Assembly (NCBI RefSeq): GCF_001650875.1
Contig: NZ_LXYI01000008.1
Coordinates: 124,266-188,265 of the forward strand
DNA: 64,000 nucleotides
Source: Sulfitobacter sp. EhC04
GTDB taxonomy: Bacteria > Pseudomonadota > Alphaproteobacteria > Rhodobacterales > Rhodobacteraceae
Direction of reading: 5' to 3'
Position 1 is the stretch's first letter, and every line of letters starts with the position of its first letter. Both the position numbers and the translations under genes were made by a program. The notes under the pieces were generated by a model. That model made no database searches and was not told the origin of the DNA. It was given only the letters and a program-made list of their open reading frames with translations. This document shows positions 39,427 to 47,313 of the stretch, piece after piece.

Positions 39427-40335
39427 CTAGTCGCCTAATTTGGCATGCACTTCGTCCAGGTCGATTTCACCCACCGGCATCTTGTTGCCCGGATTCTCGA
39501 AATCATACTTGAACAATTCAAAGTCGCGTTTGTAGATTTCGCGCACCAGATGCATCGACAGATCGTCGAAGTAATCCTCTACCGGATGTGCCCGTTTGGG
39601 GCCGTGCCCCTCGCTCTCGTTGAAGCGCGGGATATCGGCAAGTTGGACCAGGTGCGATGTGTCAATCGCATCCAGCACGTCCTGCATCCCGTCATTGAAT
39701 GCCTCGGTCCAGAATATCTTGTCATAGCGCCCACCATTCACGATGAAGGTGCTGACATGGCCGGACATGGCCGACCAGTGAATGTCAGGGTCCATCGGCC
39801 GCCGCCACCGGATGGTATCGCGGGCGAACAACAGGAACCTGCGGAAACTGGCAATCTGGTCGAACTCCTGCTTGCCGTCATCGCCCCCCACCTCGATGCC
39901 ATATTTCTGGATCAGAAGGGGGACCAGGTTGCCGCGATACCGTTTGCCGTTTCGCTGGATGCCACAGATCTTGTCGAAGAACGAACTCAATATCCGCGTG
40001 TAGGGATTGCGCACGCAGGTAAAGGCATAGGACTTGTGGCCCTTGACGTTCTCGGTGATCGGCAGTTGCGATGCATCCAGCGCCCATTTATGCAGTCCGG
40101 ACTGCGCGTCATGGATGTCACCGTCGAAAAACGTGCCGTGGTCGGAGTAGTACATGATCTGCCCGATTGTCGAACAGGCACACTTGGGCACCACCCGATA
40201 GACCACGCTTTCGCTTTCCGTCATCCATGTTCCGGGGAACCCCATAGTCGACTGCCTCTCGCTCATTCTATCATGACTGTTTTCAGCAACAGTTTTGAGT
40301 TGCCGCAAAAAAGCAAATAAATGCGGTTTATTCAA
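39427..40335 (-). CDS. sulfotransferase family 2 (carbohydrate sulfotransferase-like) protein
   Basis: The roughly 300-residue protein shows both PAPS-binding motifs of Golgi-type carbohydrate sulfotransferases: VVPKCACSTIGQIMY near residue 50 (5'-phosphosulfate loop) and CVRNPYTRILSSFFDK near residue 108 (3'-phosphate loop). It should transfer sulfate from PAPS to a glycan. The longest start is a TTG at 40335; ATG codons at 40266 and 40245 are alternatives, so the first 30 residues are uncertain. It is divergent from a glycosyltransferase gene with only about 60 bp between, suggesting a common pathway. Confidence 0.85.
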   Translation of the reverse strand: MNKPHLFAFLRQLKTVAENSHDRMSERQSTMGFPGTWMTESESVVYRVVPKCACSTIGQIMYYSDHGTFFDGDIHDAQSGLHKWALDASQLPITENVKGHKSYAFTCVRNPYTRILSSFFDKICGIQRNGKRYRGNLVPLLIQKYGIEVGGDDGKQEFDQIASFRRFLLFARDTIRWRRPMDPDIHWSAMSGHVSTFIVNGGRYDKIFWTEAFNDGMQDVLDAIDTSHLVQLADIPRFNESEGHGPKRAHPVEDYFDDLSMHLVREIYKRDFELFKYDFENPGNKMPVGEIDLDEVHAKLGD

Positions 40336-40394
40336 TGTTGCTTCATCATTATCTAGGTAAACAATACAAGGTAAAGAGGCAGTTCGTTTCCCCC

Positions 40395-41972
40395 GTGGCC
40401 AAAATTGCTTACATACTGCTCTGTCACAAGGACCCGTTTGCGATCATCCGGCAGGCTGAGCGGCTGACGACGGCCGGGGACTATATGTCGATCCACTTCG
40501 ACTCTCGGGCGAAGCCCGCCCATTACCAACAGATCCGCGCGGCATTGGACGACAACCCGAATGTGATCTTCGCAAAGAAACGCGTGAAATGCGGCTGGGG
40601 AGAATGGTCTTTGGTGCAGGCAACGCTCAGCGCCCTGACCTCAGCAGTGGAGGCGTTTCCGCGGGCAACACATTTCTACATGCTGTCCGGCGACTGCATG
40701 GCGATCAAGTCGGCGGAATATACCCATCAGTTTCTTGACGACAATGATGCCGACTTTATCGAAAGCTTCGACTACTTCGAAAGCGACTGGATCAAGACAG
40801 GCTGGAAAGAGGAACGTCTGATCTATCGGCACTGGTTCAATGAACGGACCCAGAAAAAGCGGTTCTACTGGATGTACGAGGTCCAGAAAAAACTGGGGCT
40901 GACCCGCAACATTCCCGCCGACCTGCAGATCATGATCGGCAGCCAGTGGTGGTGCCTGCGCCGCCGCACGGTGGAATGGCTGCTGGATTTCGTGAAAAAG
41001 CGCCGCGATGTCGTCCGCTTCTTCCGGTCCACCTGGATACCCGATGAAACCTTCTTTCAGACGCTGGTTCGCCACCTGGTGCCCGAGGTCGAAATCCGAT
41101 GCCGGACCCTGACCTTCCTGATGTTCACGGATTACGGGATGCCGGTCAATTTCTACAATGACCACTATGAGCTGCTGCTTAGCCAGGATTACCTTTTCGC
41201 CCGCAAGATCAGCCCGGAGGCGCAGGATCTGAAACGCAGGCTCGGGCTGCTCTACGCCGCCGAAGGCGTCCAGTTCCAGATCAGCAACGAAGGTCGCGGC
41301 CTGTTCAAGTTCCTGTCAGGCCGGGGCCGGATCGGCCGCCGCTTTGCCACCCGTTTCTGGGAAACCGAAAGCACGCTGGGCCGCGAACGCGAACTGCTGA
41401 TCGTTGTCTGCAAGAAATGGCATGTCGCCAAAAGGGTCCTGGATCGCATCCGGCAGGTCACCAATGTCCCCGCGATCGAATACCTCTTCAACGAAGAGGA
41501 CACGACCCTGCCCGACCTGGGCGGGATCCAGAACACACTGGAAAAACGTCACCGCCACCGGCGGGCCTTGATGCGGATGCTGTTCGACTATTTCGAAACC
41601 GACCGCATGATTGTCTGCATGGACCCTGGCAACATCGAGCTTCTGAACGACTTCGCCTCGGATCGCTCCATCACCCGCATCCTCGAAATCGAATGCCAAT
41701 TCACGGACAATTACCTGATCGGCCACGCGATGCGCGTGGGCCTCGCCGGGGAACAGACATCGCAGGACACGCTGGAACGCCTGCTGCCTACGATCCGAAA
41801 TGACATGGTGCACGAAAGCGACCGCATCCGCGATGCCCAGTTCGAGAACCATATCCGCATCCGCGAGGCTGCCGAACCTGAGGTCAACGCAGAAAACCTT
41901 GAGAAATTCCTGAACATCTCCAAGGACAAGGCGCGCGAAATCGCCAAGACCGACTACCTCTTCGCGGACTGA
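40395..41972 (+). CDS. core-2/I-branching-type glycosyltransferase with unknown C-terminal domain
   Basis: The roughly 525-residue protein starts VAKIAYILLCHKDPFAIIRQ and continues with blocks like a GT14 (beta-1,6-N-acetylglucosaminyltransferase) domain: YMSIHFDSRA, THFYMLSGDCMAIK and WWCLRRRTVEWLL before WIPDETFFQTLV (to about residue 270). The C-terminal 250 residues form a domain I know only as an uncharacterised family in Rhodobacterales (DUF5928-like, from memory). The start is uncertain: GTG 40395 agrees with homologues remembered; ATG 40335 would add 20 residues. No strong ribosome site precedes either. The function is probably transfer of a sugar to a surface glycan. Confidence 0.83.
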   Translation: MAKIAYILLCHKDPFAIIRQAERLTTAGDYMSIHFDSRAKPAHYQQIRAALDDNPNVIFAKKRVKCGWGEWSLVQATLSALTSAVEAFPRATHFYMLSGDCMAIKSAEYTHQFLDDNDADFIESFDYFESDWIKTGWKEERLIYRHWFNERTQKKRFYWMYEVQKKLGLTRNIPADLQIMIGSQWWCLRRRTVEWLLDFVKKRRDVVRFFRSTWIPDETFFQTLVRHLVPEVEIRCRTLTFLMFTDYGMPVNFYNDHYELLLSQDYLFARKISPEAQDLKRRLGLLYAAEGVQFQISNEGRGLFKFLSGRGRIGRRFATRFWETESTLGRERELLIVVCKKWHVAKRVLDRIRQVTNVPAIEYLFNEEDTTLPDLGGIQNTLEKRHRHRRALMRMLFDYFETDRMIVCMDPGNIELLNDFASDRSITRILEIECQFTDNYLIGHAMRVGLAGEQTSQDTLERLLPTIRNDMVHESDRIRDAQFENHIRIREAAEPEVNAENLEKFLNISKDKAREIAKTDYLFAD

Positions 41973-41983
41973 CGCCGATCATC

Positions 41984-42040
41984 ATTCTTTTTGCCGCAAA
42001 TACTCCGCAGGGAGTGTGAGGGGGCGCGCAGCCCCCTCAT
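41984..42040. repeat. intergenic Roseobacter-type palindromic repeat
   Basis: The segment begins ATTCTTTTTGCCGCAAATA, then runs through a CCGCAGGGAG stretch into the 9-bp palindrome TGAGGGGGC/GCCCCCTCA. A related unit occurs at 59593-59643 (starts ATATTCTTTTTGGCC and ends with a GGGGGC/GCCCCC hairpin). It lies between two convergent genes and may act as a terminator. Confidence 0.6.
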
Positions 42041-42096
42041 CAGCAAAAAACGAGTCGGATGCGGCGCAGCCTCACATTCGGATCACGACCGCGCGG

Positions 42097-42726
42097 TCAC
42101 TTTTTCGCCCGCCAGCTGCCAAACCACCGTGACAGCCCCTGCCGTTTCTCTGCCAGGTCATCCTCGAGCGCCTCAAGCGTCGGGTCGATCCGCGCCCGCC
42201 GGAACCGCCGCCAGCGGACCCAGATGCCATAGACCAGGGCAAAAAATACCACGAGAATGAAAATGTTCAGCCAGGGTATCCCCTTGGACGCATCGGGCCC
42301 CTCGACCTTGCGCAGGGAAATGGCATTGGGGAATACCGTCAGAAACTCGTTGCGCCAGCCATAATGCTTGACCGCATACCACGACGATGCCGCTCCGGTC
42401 GACTTTGCATCCGCAGCCTCGGCCTGCAGGTTGGACGTGTCGAATTTGAAATAGGGCGGCCAGCCCCAGCCTGTATCCTCGTTGCGATAGACCATGACGT
42501 CGCCCTTGGCCCGCCGCGTCTGGATGAAGAACACATCCCGGTTCGCCAGCGTCCCGTCCGTACCCACATCCGCCTGCGCCCAGAAGATCGAATTCTCACC
42601 CGGATCGACACGCTTCTCGTAGGTATCCGTGATCCGCACGATGTCTGTCTGCGGCAGCGTATAATGAAAAAACGCGGCCACCAGCACCCAGATGGTGATC
42701 CAGAAAACCCACTTGATAATCGCCAT
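42097..42726 (-). CDS. DUF1523-like membrane protein
   Basis: The 209-residue protein has an N-terminal helix (about residues 5-24), a periplasm-sized domain of about 120 residues and a second helix near residues 150-170 followed by a basic cytoplasmic tail. LPQTDIVRITDTYEKRVD after the first helix and FFIQTRRAKGDVMVYRNEDT are what I recall of DUF1523 proteins of Rhodobacterales; this assignment is from memory. No function is known. It is the last gene of the seven-gene locus and follows the 88-residue membrane protein by 11 bp. Confidence 0.75.
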   Translation of the reverse strand: MAIIKWVFWITIWVLVAAFFHYTLPQTDIVRITDTYEKRVDPGENSIFWAQADVGTDGTLANRDVFFIQTRRAKGDVMVYRNEDTGWGWPPYFKFDTSNLQAEAADAKSTGAASSWYAVKHYGWRNEFLTVFPNAISLRKVEGPDASKGIPWLNIFILVVFFALVYGIWVRWRRFRRARIDPTLEALEDDLAEKRQGLSRWFGSWRAKK

Positions 42727-42737
42727 CTTGGTCCCTC

Positions 42738-43004
42738 TCAGGAAAAATTCGTCAGATAGATGATCACACCGATCACCACGATTGGCACGATGTAGACACC
42801 CAGGATCAGCTTGCGCCTTATGGACCCGTCATAGCGTTCCAGCCCGCGCTGCACAAACGTGTCGCGGTCCACCAACTGCTTGCCTTCGTACCACTTTTTG
42901 CGCAGTTTCGACCGCCGCACGCTGCGCGAATAGAACGACAGGCAGACATAGATCACCGTCAAAACGATGAACCCCATCACCACAAGACGTGCCAATGCAA
43001 ACAT
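42738..43004 (-). CDS. small two-helix membrane protein, unknown
   Basis: The 88-residue protein has two predicted membrane helices (about residues 4-24 and 65-86) separated by a basic loop (SRSVRRSKLRKKWYEGKQLV). No family is recognised with confidence. Its start directly abuts the stop of the 451-residue gene with no spacer, and the DUF1523-like gene begins 11 bp after its stop, so it is very likely translated from the same mRNA. It could anchor the soluble proteins of the locus. Confidence 0.75.
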   Translation of the reverse strand: MFALARLVVMGFIVLTVIYVCLSFYSRSVRRSKLRKKWYEGKQLVDRDTFVQRGLERYDGSIRRKLILGVYIVPIVVIGVIIYLTNFS

Positions 43005-44360
43005 CTATCTCTCCCTCACCGCGCCCCAGGGGCCGACGCGGGCGATCATGTCGGACACCGGGTCAGGCCTGCGGGGGGCGGGCTCTTCCATCGGCGCGTC
43101 GTGTCCGAACAGCGCCGCCCGCGCGCCCGCCTTGTCCATCTGATACTCGGCCACGAGGAAATCGGCAACATAGGCCTTCTTCGCCTCCGGCCAGCGCGCA
43201 TAGGTCTGGTAGAACAATTCCTTGTGGCAGATGAACATCTGCCGCGCGTCCTTGGGTGCCAGTTCTGCCAGCAACATGTTCACCAGCGCCGCATCCTTGG
43301 TGTCGCTGGCGCGCAGGGTGTAGAAATACGCCGGATGGTCCGAGGATATCCGCGGCCAGTTGCCGCCGTTCTCGGCCCAGTTCACCAGCGCACCCACCGC
43401 GTGAAACTCCTCAGGCAACTTGTCCACATGTTCACGCGCCAGGCGCCGCATATCGGCACGCGTGGCCCCGGTCAGGTCGCCCCCCTGATCCGCCACCGCG
43501 TCGATCAGGATGAAATCCATCTTCTGCCGCAGGATCGCCGCCGAATTGATGCCCCGCGCCTCCACAATCGTTTCGGTCAGGCCGTTGTATTCGAAAAACT
43601 TCGCAAGCTGGTTCCGGTCGTCGGCGTCAAAGACATATTTGATCGGCAGATCGCCCAGATGATCCTTGCCACTTGGCGCAATCACCGCCGGATGGTCCAG
43701 TTCCTGAAACAGGTAGAGCCCGCCAAAATGCGCTGTCCAGAAATTCCGCTGGTCAAAGGACATCTGGCGCAGCTTGACCGGGTTGCGCACCACATCGCCG
43801 GTCTTGCCCGCCAGTTCGATCATCTGCGCGATCAGCACATCGTCATACCAGCCGTCTTTTTCGGTCTTGAACCGGTCCACCATCTGCCCCAGCTTCGCCG
43901 CATCCCGCACCGTGCCTGCGGTCGTGTCGGCTTCCAGCTTCACCCGCCGTATGTCGAACAGCCGCTTTGGCTCTGACACATCGTAAACGGAGTTCACCAA
44001 CTCCCCCGCCACCGCGTCGCGGGCGGTCAGCGCAAACAACTGCGCCTCATTCTCGGCGATGAACTGCTGCAGGATACCGCGAGAGGTGGAGAATTTCATG
44101 TTGAGCAAAGGCGCCGTCCGCTGCTCCATGCTCAGCAGGATGAACTGCCGGTTCACGCCTGCATGGTTGAGGTAGAGGTGATCATTGAGTTCATCCCCCA
44201 CCTCAGGCGAATAGCCCGAGATGTCGACGTGGAAATCGGTGAGTTTGGTGCGTTTCCCGGTGAGGTGTTCCAGCGCGCGGTTGTAGCGGTCCACGAGGGC
44301 GGGCGAGGCGACGTGGAACAGATTGCCGAACATGAGTCCGTGGCGGATGAGACGGTTCAT
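43005..44360 (-). CDS. conserved hypothetical protein (451 aa, DUF6638-like)
   Basis: The 451-residue soluble protein begins MNRLIRHGLMFGNLFHVASP and has no signal or membrane segment. I associate it with a Rhodobacterales family labelled DUF6638, from memory and not verified. Visible features are a FHVDISGYSPEVGDEL stretch, a central YDVSEPKRLFDIRRVKLE segment and a Pro-rich C-terminus (EEPAPRRPDPVSDM). No catalytic motif was identified. Its start overlaps the end of the low-GC secreted gene by one base and its stop abuts the 88-residue gene. Confidence 0.75.
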   Translation of the reverse strand: MNRLIRHGLMFGNLFHVASPALVDRYNRALEHLTGKRTKLTDFHVDISGYSPEVGDELNDHLYLNHAGVNRQFILLSMEQRTAPLLNMKFSTSRGILQQFIAENEAQLFALTARDAVAGELVNSVYDVSEPKRLFDIRRVKLEADTTAGTVRDAAKLGQMVDRFKTEKDGWYDDVLIAQMIELAGKTGDVVRNPVKLRQMSFDQRNFWTAHFGGLYLFQELDHPAVIAPSGKDHLGDLPIKYVFDADDRNQLAKFFEYNGLTETIVEARGINSAAILRQKMDFILIDAVADQGGDLTGATRADMRRLAREHVDKLPEEFHAVGALVNWAENGGNWPRISSDHPAYFYTLRASDTKDAALVNMLLAELAPKDARQMFICHKELFYQTYARWPEAKKAYVADFLVAEYQMDKAGARAALFGHDAPMEEPAPRRPDPVSDMIARVGPWGAVRER

Positions 44361-44989
44361 TAATCGAAACTCCAGACATTCATCGCGAAGTAAGTCACGA
44401 AGACCCTGAACTCCAGTTCATCTCTGGTTGTGTTCTGCCCCAAAACACCAAAGACCCCGTGATCTTCAAACGTTACTTTCAGCACGCTCCCACTCTCTGA
44501 TGGGTTCGAGCTTGGAAACGTGCGAAGACATTCGGCACCATAAAAATCACTATTCGTTTGATTGATCGGAGTACCGATCACACATAAGACTGACCTTCTG
44601 AAACTACGGGCATGCCAGTAATATCTTGGCTTTACCGTCCAGGATATGAAGTTGAGGTTCTGCACTTGCAGTCCACTTTCCCACCAATCCGTTTGCGGAA
44701 TAGTGGAAATAACCTCAAAGAGGTTTGCCGCGGAATTCTTTACTCGATCAATTCTCGCTTGAATATTTCCATGTAAGCAAACAACAGGAAGCTTCGGCTC
44801 GTTTTTACCCATTCGATTGCAGCCAAAGAATTCGGGCACGGCGACACCGGAGTTTCGCAGCAAGACTCGCGAAAACTCATCGTCCGTGAATTTTTCGATA
44901 ATCAGCGGGTCCTCTTCATCCGGATGAACCGGCGCTGCGAATAGAAGACACACTAAGATAGAATAGACGACTATTGGAAACACATTCAT
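44360..44989 (-). CDS. low-GC secreted protein, unknown
   Basis: The 209-residue precursor starts MNVFPIVVYSILVCLLFAAP, a signal peptide, followed by an acidic HPDEEDPLI. The mature part has four Cys (in FFGCNRM, VVCLHGN, VLCVIGT, AECLRTF), which could form two disulfides. I do not recognise a family. Codon use and GC (about half, by eye) differ clearly from the neighbours at about 60%. A longer GTG start at 45055 exists, but the added residues are encoded by a hairpin and hide the signal, so ATG 44989 is preferred. It appears inserted into the operon. Confidence 0.65.
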   Translation of the reverse strand: MNVFPIVVYSILVCLLFAAPVHPDEEDPLIIEKFTDDEFSRVLLRNSGVAVPEFFGCNRMGKNEPKLPVVCLHGNIQARIDRVKNSAANLFEVISTIPQTDWWESGLQVQNLNFISWTVKPRYYWHARSFRRSVLCVIGTPINQTNSDFYGAECLRTFPSSNPSESGSVLKVTFEDHGVFGVLGQNTTRDELEFRVFVTYFAMNVWSFD

Positions 44990-45024
44990 AGGGACCCAAA
45001 CCGGGGCTCCTCCCGTTCGCGGTG

Positions 45025-45047
45025 GAAAGGCTCCACTGGAGCCTTTC
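45025..45047 (-). terminator. hairpin directly after the AAA ATPase gene
   Basis: A perfect 10-bp stem, GAAAGGCTCC and GGAGCCTTTC, with a 3-base loop begins about 5 bp after the AAA stop on the minus strand. The T run is short (TTTCC). It could attenuate or terminate transcription before the low-GC gene. Confidence 0.55.
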
Positions 45048-45051
45048 TTAG

Positions 45052-46992
45052 TCACCCCTCACCCCCACTCAAATACCGCTTCTTCGCCTCTTCCATCCGC
45101 CCCATCTCCCGCACCGCGTTCTCAATCGCCACCTCGTCCGACTTGTCCGCATAGCGGAACTCTGAATCCGCGTAGCGGTTGATCTCCTGTATCACCATCT
45201 CCACCGTGATCGGCTGGCGCATGTCCTCGATCATCGCTTTCTTCTCGTCATACCCTTTGAACAGGAACAGCTCCGGGTTCTCCATCCATTCGTCGGGCAG
45301 TTCAAAGTCCATCGCCCGCACCTTCACCGCGTCGGTGATGTTCTTGATCGCCCGCCCCGTGAACCGCTCGTCCGCCTCCTGTATCCCCTTCAGGTACGTC
45401 CCCAGCTTGTTGATCGTATCCAAGGCCCCGATCCGGTCCTGCACCGCCTCGAACACCTTCACCAGCCCCGCCTCATGCGGGCGGGAGTGCGATTCAAACG
45501 ACGCCGCGACCGCCTTCTTGATCGCCTGCGCCTCGAACACATTATGATCGCCCAGCGGGATGTCGTGGTTCCTGCCCATCAGCAGATACAGGATATCGAC
45601 GTAATCTTCCCGCGTCTGCGGCCCGTCCACCAGGAACCGCGCGCCCGCCCGCTGGCGCAGGGCGTCATCCACGTTCTCCGGGTAATTCGAGAACATGCCG
45701 AAGGTGCAGTTCCCCCGCACCACCGTATTGGCCCCGGCAAAACTTTCCATCAGCACGGCAGTGATCTCCAACTGCCCCGCGCTTGACTGCCTGTCGCCGC
45801 GCTTGCCCGCCAACTGGTCGATGTCGTCAATGGTCCCGAACCCGATCACCGAGGGGTCGATGATGTTGTTGATAAAGGCTTTGGCGTTCTGCCCCGACTT
45901 GCCCTGATAGCTGTCGATGTTGTCCGTGCTCAGGTTCTGATAGCGGAACGGATAGCCCGCGTTGCCGCAATATTCGCTGATCAGCCCCGCCATCATCTGG
46001 ATCAGCGTGGTCTTGCCCGTCCCCGGCGCGCCGTCGCCCATAAAGGTAAAGATGAACCCGCCCAGATCGGCAAAAGGGTTCAGGCGGCGGTCGAAATCAT
46101 AGGCCATCAGCATCTTGGCCAGTTTCATCGCCTGATATTTGGCTATGTGGTTGCCCACGACCTCATTCGGCTTTTTGAAGGTCATCGTGAGCTTGGTCGA
46201 TTTCGCCTTCGACGCGGGCGAGAACCCGGATACCGTGAAATCATCCGCCTCGATCCGCCAGGATGCCCCCTTGTACCCCTCAAGGCGTGGGGCGGACTGC
46301 GCACGCAGCGCGACCTTTTCCATCAGCGCCTCGGCAAAGGCGCTGACCGTGGCCACCAGCCGCGCGTCGTCCTGCGCGTTGGCCGCGATGTCTTGATCCA
46401 GTTCCCAGAGCGCGCCATGCAGGGCGGTTTGCCCATTGTCGGTCAGGACCTCGTCCACATCGCCGACCTCGACCGTTGTTTCGGACAGGTGGGATGACAG
46501 CAAATAGGCCGTGGCATTGCCAAAGACATAAAGCGTCACCAGCGCCTCAGCCGCCAACAGCTCAGAGAATTCGGACTTGCGGGCGGCTGGCAATGATCCT
46601 TCGAGGTTGGCGCGCTTCAGATCGCCCAGCCCGGATTGCTCCGCCACGTTCTCTGCCACGGCCAGCGCGATGGCAGTGGCGCGGCGCAGGGCGTGCATAA
46701 CGGTAGCCTGCAAGGGCGTGACCAATGTGTCACCATCATCCGCCCCTTCGATCCGCGCCAGAAGCTGCACGGCACCGCTGGGCGTGGTCCGCCGCGTGGC
46801 CAGACCCGGCGTGGTGCTGCGAAACCGCCGCCGCGTGCCAATGCCCGACGACCGTTCTGCCCGAGGCGCTTCATCTGAGGGCTTGCCGATGCGCGGCGCG
46901 TGGTCGAAACCCTCCAGCAGGGACTGCGCCACGCTCACGTGCTTTGCAATGTCCTCTTCCCGAAGCTCCATTGCGTCAGATGTCTGGCTCAT
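45052..46992 (-). CDS. divergent AAA-family ATPase
   Basis: The 646-residue protein has an unknown N-terminal region (about residues 1-290, low complexity to residue 75) and an AAA module from about residue 300. Walker A is GDGAPGTGKTTL near residue 322, the Walker B region is GTIDDIDQLAG near residue 387 with Asp-Asp in place of the usual Asp-Glu, sensor 1 is in MFSNYPENVDDAL, and arginine-finger candidates follow in LRQRAGARF near residue 440. No protease, nuclease or membrane segment is seen. It is the central gene of the locus; a MITE separates it from the 373-residue gene upstream. No Shine-Dalgarno is visible. Confidence 0.85.
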   Translation of the reverse strand: MSQTSDAMELREEDIAKHVSVAQSLLEGFDHAPRIGKPSDEAPRAERSSGIGTRRRFRSTTPGLATRRTTPSGAVQLLARIEGADDGDTLVTPLQATVMHALRRATAIALAVAENVAEQSGLGDLKRANLEGSLPAARKSEFSELLAAEALVTLYVFGNATAYLLSSHLSETTVEVGDVDEVLTDNGQTALHGALWELDQDIAANAQDDARLVATVSAFAEALMEKVALRAQSAPRLEGYKGASWRIEADDFTVSGFSPASKAKSTKLTMTFKKPNEVVGNHIAKYQAMKLAKMLMAYDFDRRLNPFADLGGFIFTFMGDGAPGTGKTTLIQMMAGLISEYCGNAGYPFRYQNLSTDNIDSYQGKSGQNAKAFINNIIDPSVIGFGTIDDIDQLAGKRGDRQSSAGQLEITAVLMESFAGANTVVRGNCTFGMFSNYPENVDDALRQRAGARFLVDGPQTREDYVDILYLLMGRNHDIPLGDHNVFEAQAIKKAVAASFESHSRPHEAGLVKVFEAVQDRIGALDTINKLGTYLKGIQEADERFTGRAIKNITDAVKVRAMDFELPDEWMENPELFLFKGYDEKKAMIEDMRQPITVEMVIQEINRYADSEFRYADKSDEVAIENAVREMGRMEEAKKRYLSGGEG

Positions 46993-47048
46993 ATTTCAAA
47001 CTCATTTTCATTGTTCAACAAATACACTCTTCTGGCGCAGCTTCACTA

Positions 47049-47313
47049 GGGCCTGTGGATATTCATCTTCCGCCACCCGCGCGAGTCGGATTTTGCCGCT
47101 GGCGCTCTGATTTGAGCGCAGCAATGTGATCATTGGAAGCGAAAATCCGAGATGGCAGAGGCAAAATCCGCCGCGCCCTGCAAGGGTTTCGCCAAAATTG
47201 CCCATTTCTGCGTTAAGAGAACTTGAAATAGCTGGCTATTCCTGCGCTCTCTTGCCTGGAACTGAGCAATTTTGGACTGAAACGGGTGGTGGAAGATGAA
47301 TGTCCACAGGCCC
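47049..47313. mobile_element. MITE with 31-bp terminal inverted repeats
   Basis: The 265-bp element starts GGGCCTGTGGA and ends with the inverted copy TCCACAGGCCC. The two 31-bp ends (47049-47079 and 47283-47313) match at 29 positions. TA flanks both outer edges (47047-47048 and 47314-47315). The element has no transposase frame but contains further inverted repeats, such as CCAAAATTGC and GCAATTTTGG. Ends and TA duplication resemble the IS5/IS427 type, so it was probably mobilised by such a transposase. It explains most of the 320-bp gap between the AAA gene and the 373-residue gene. Confidence 0.8.

Noticed and set aside
44990..45055. A longer GTG start for the low-GC secreted protein
   Set aside because: The extra residues come from a hairpin region and would bury the signal peptide.
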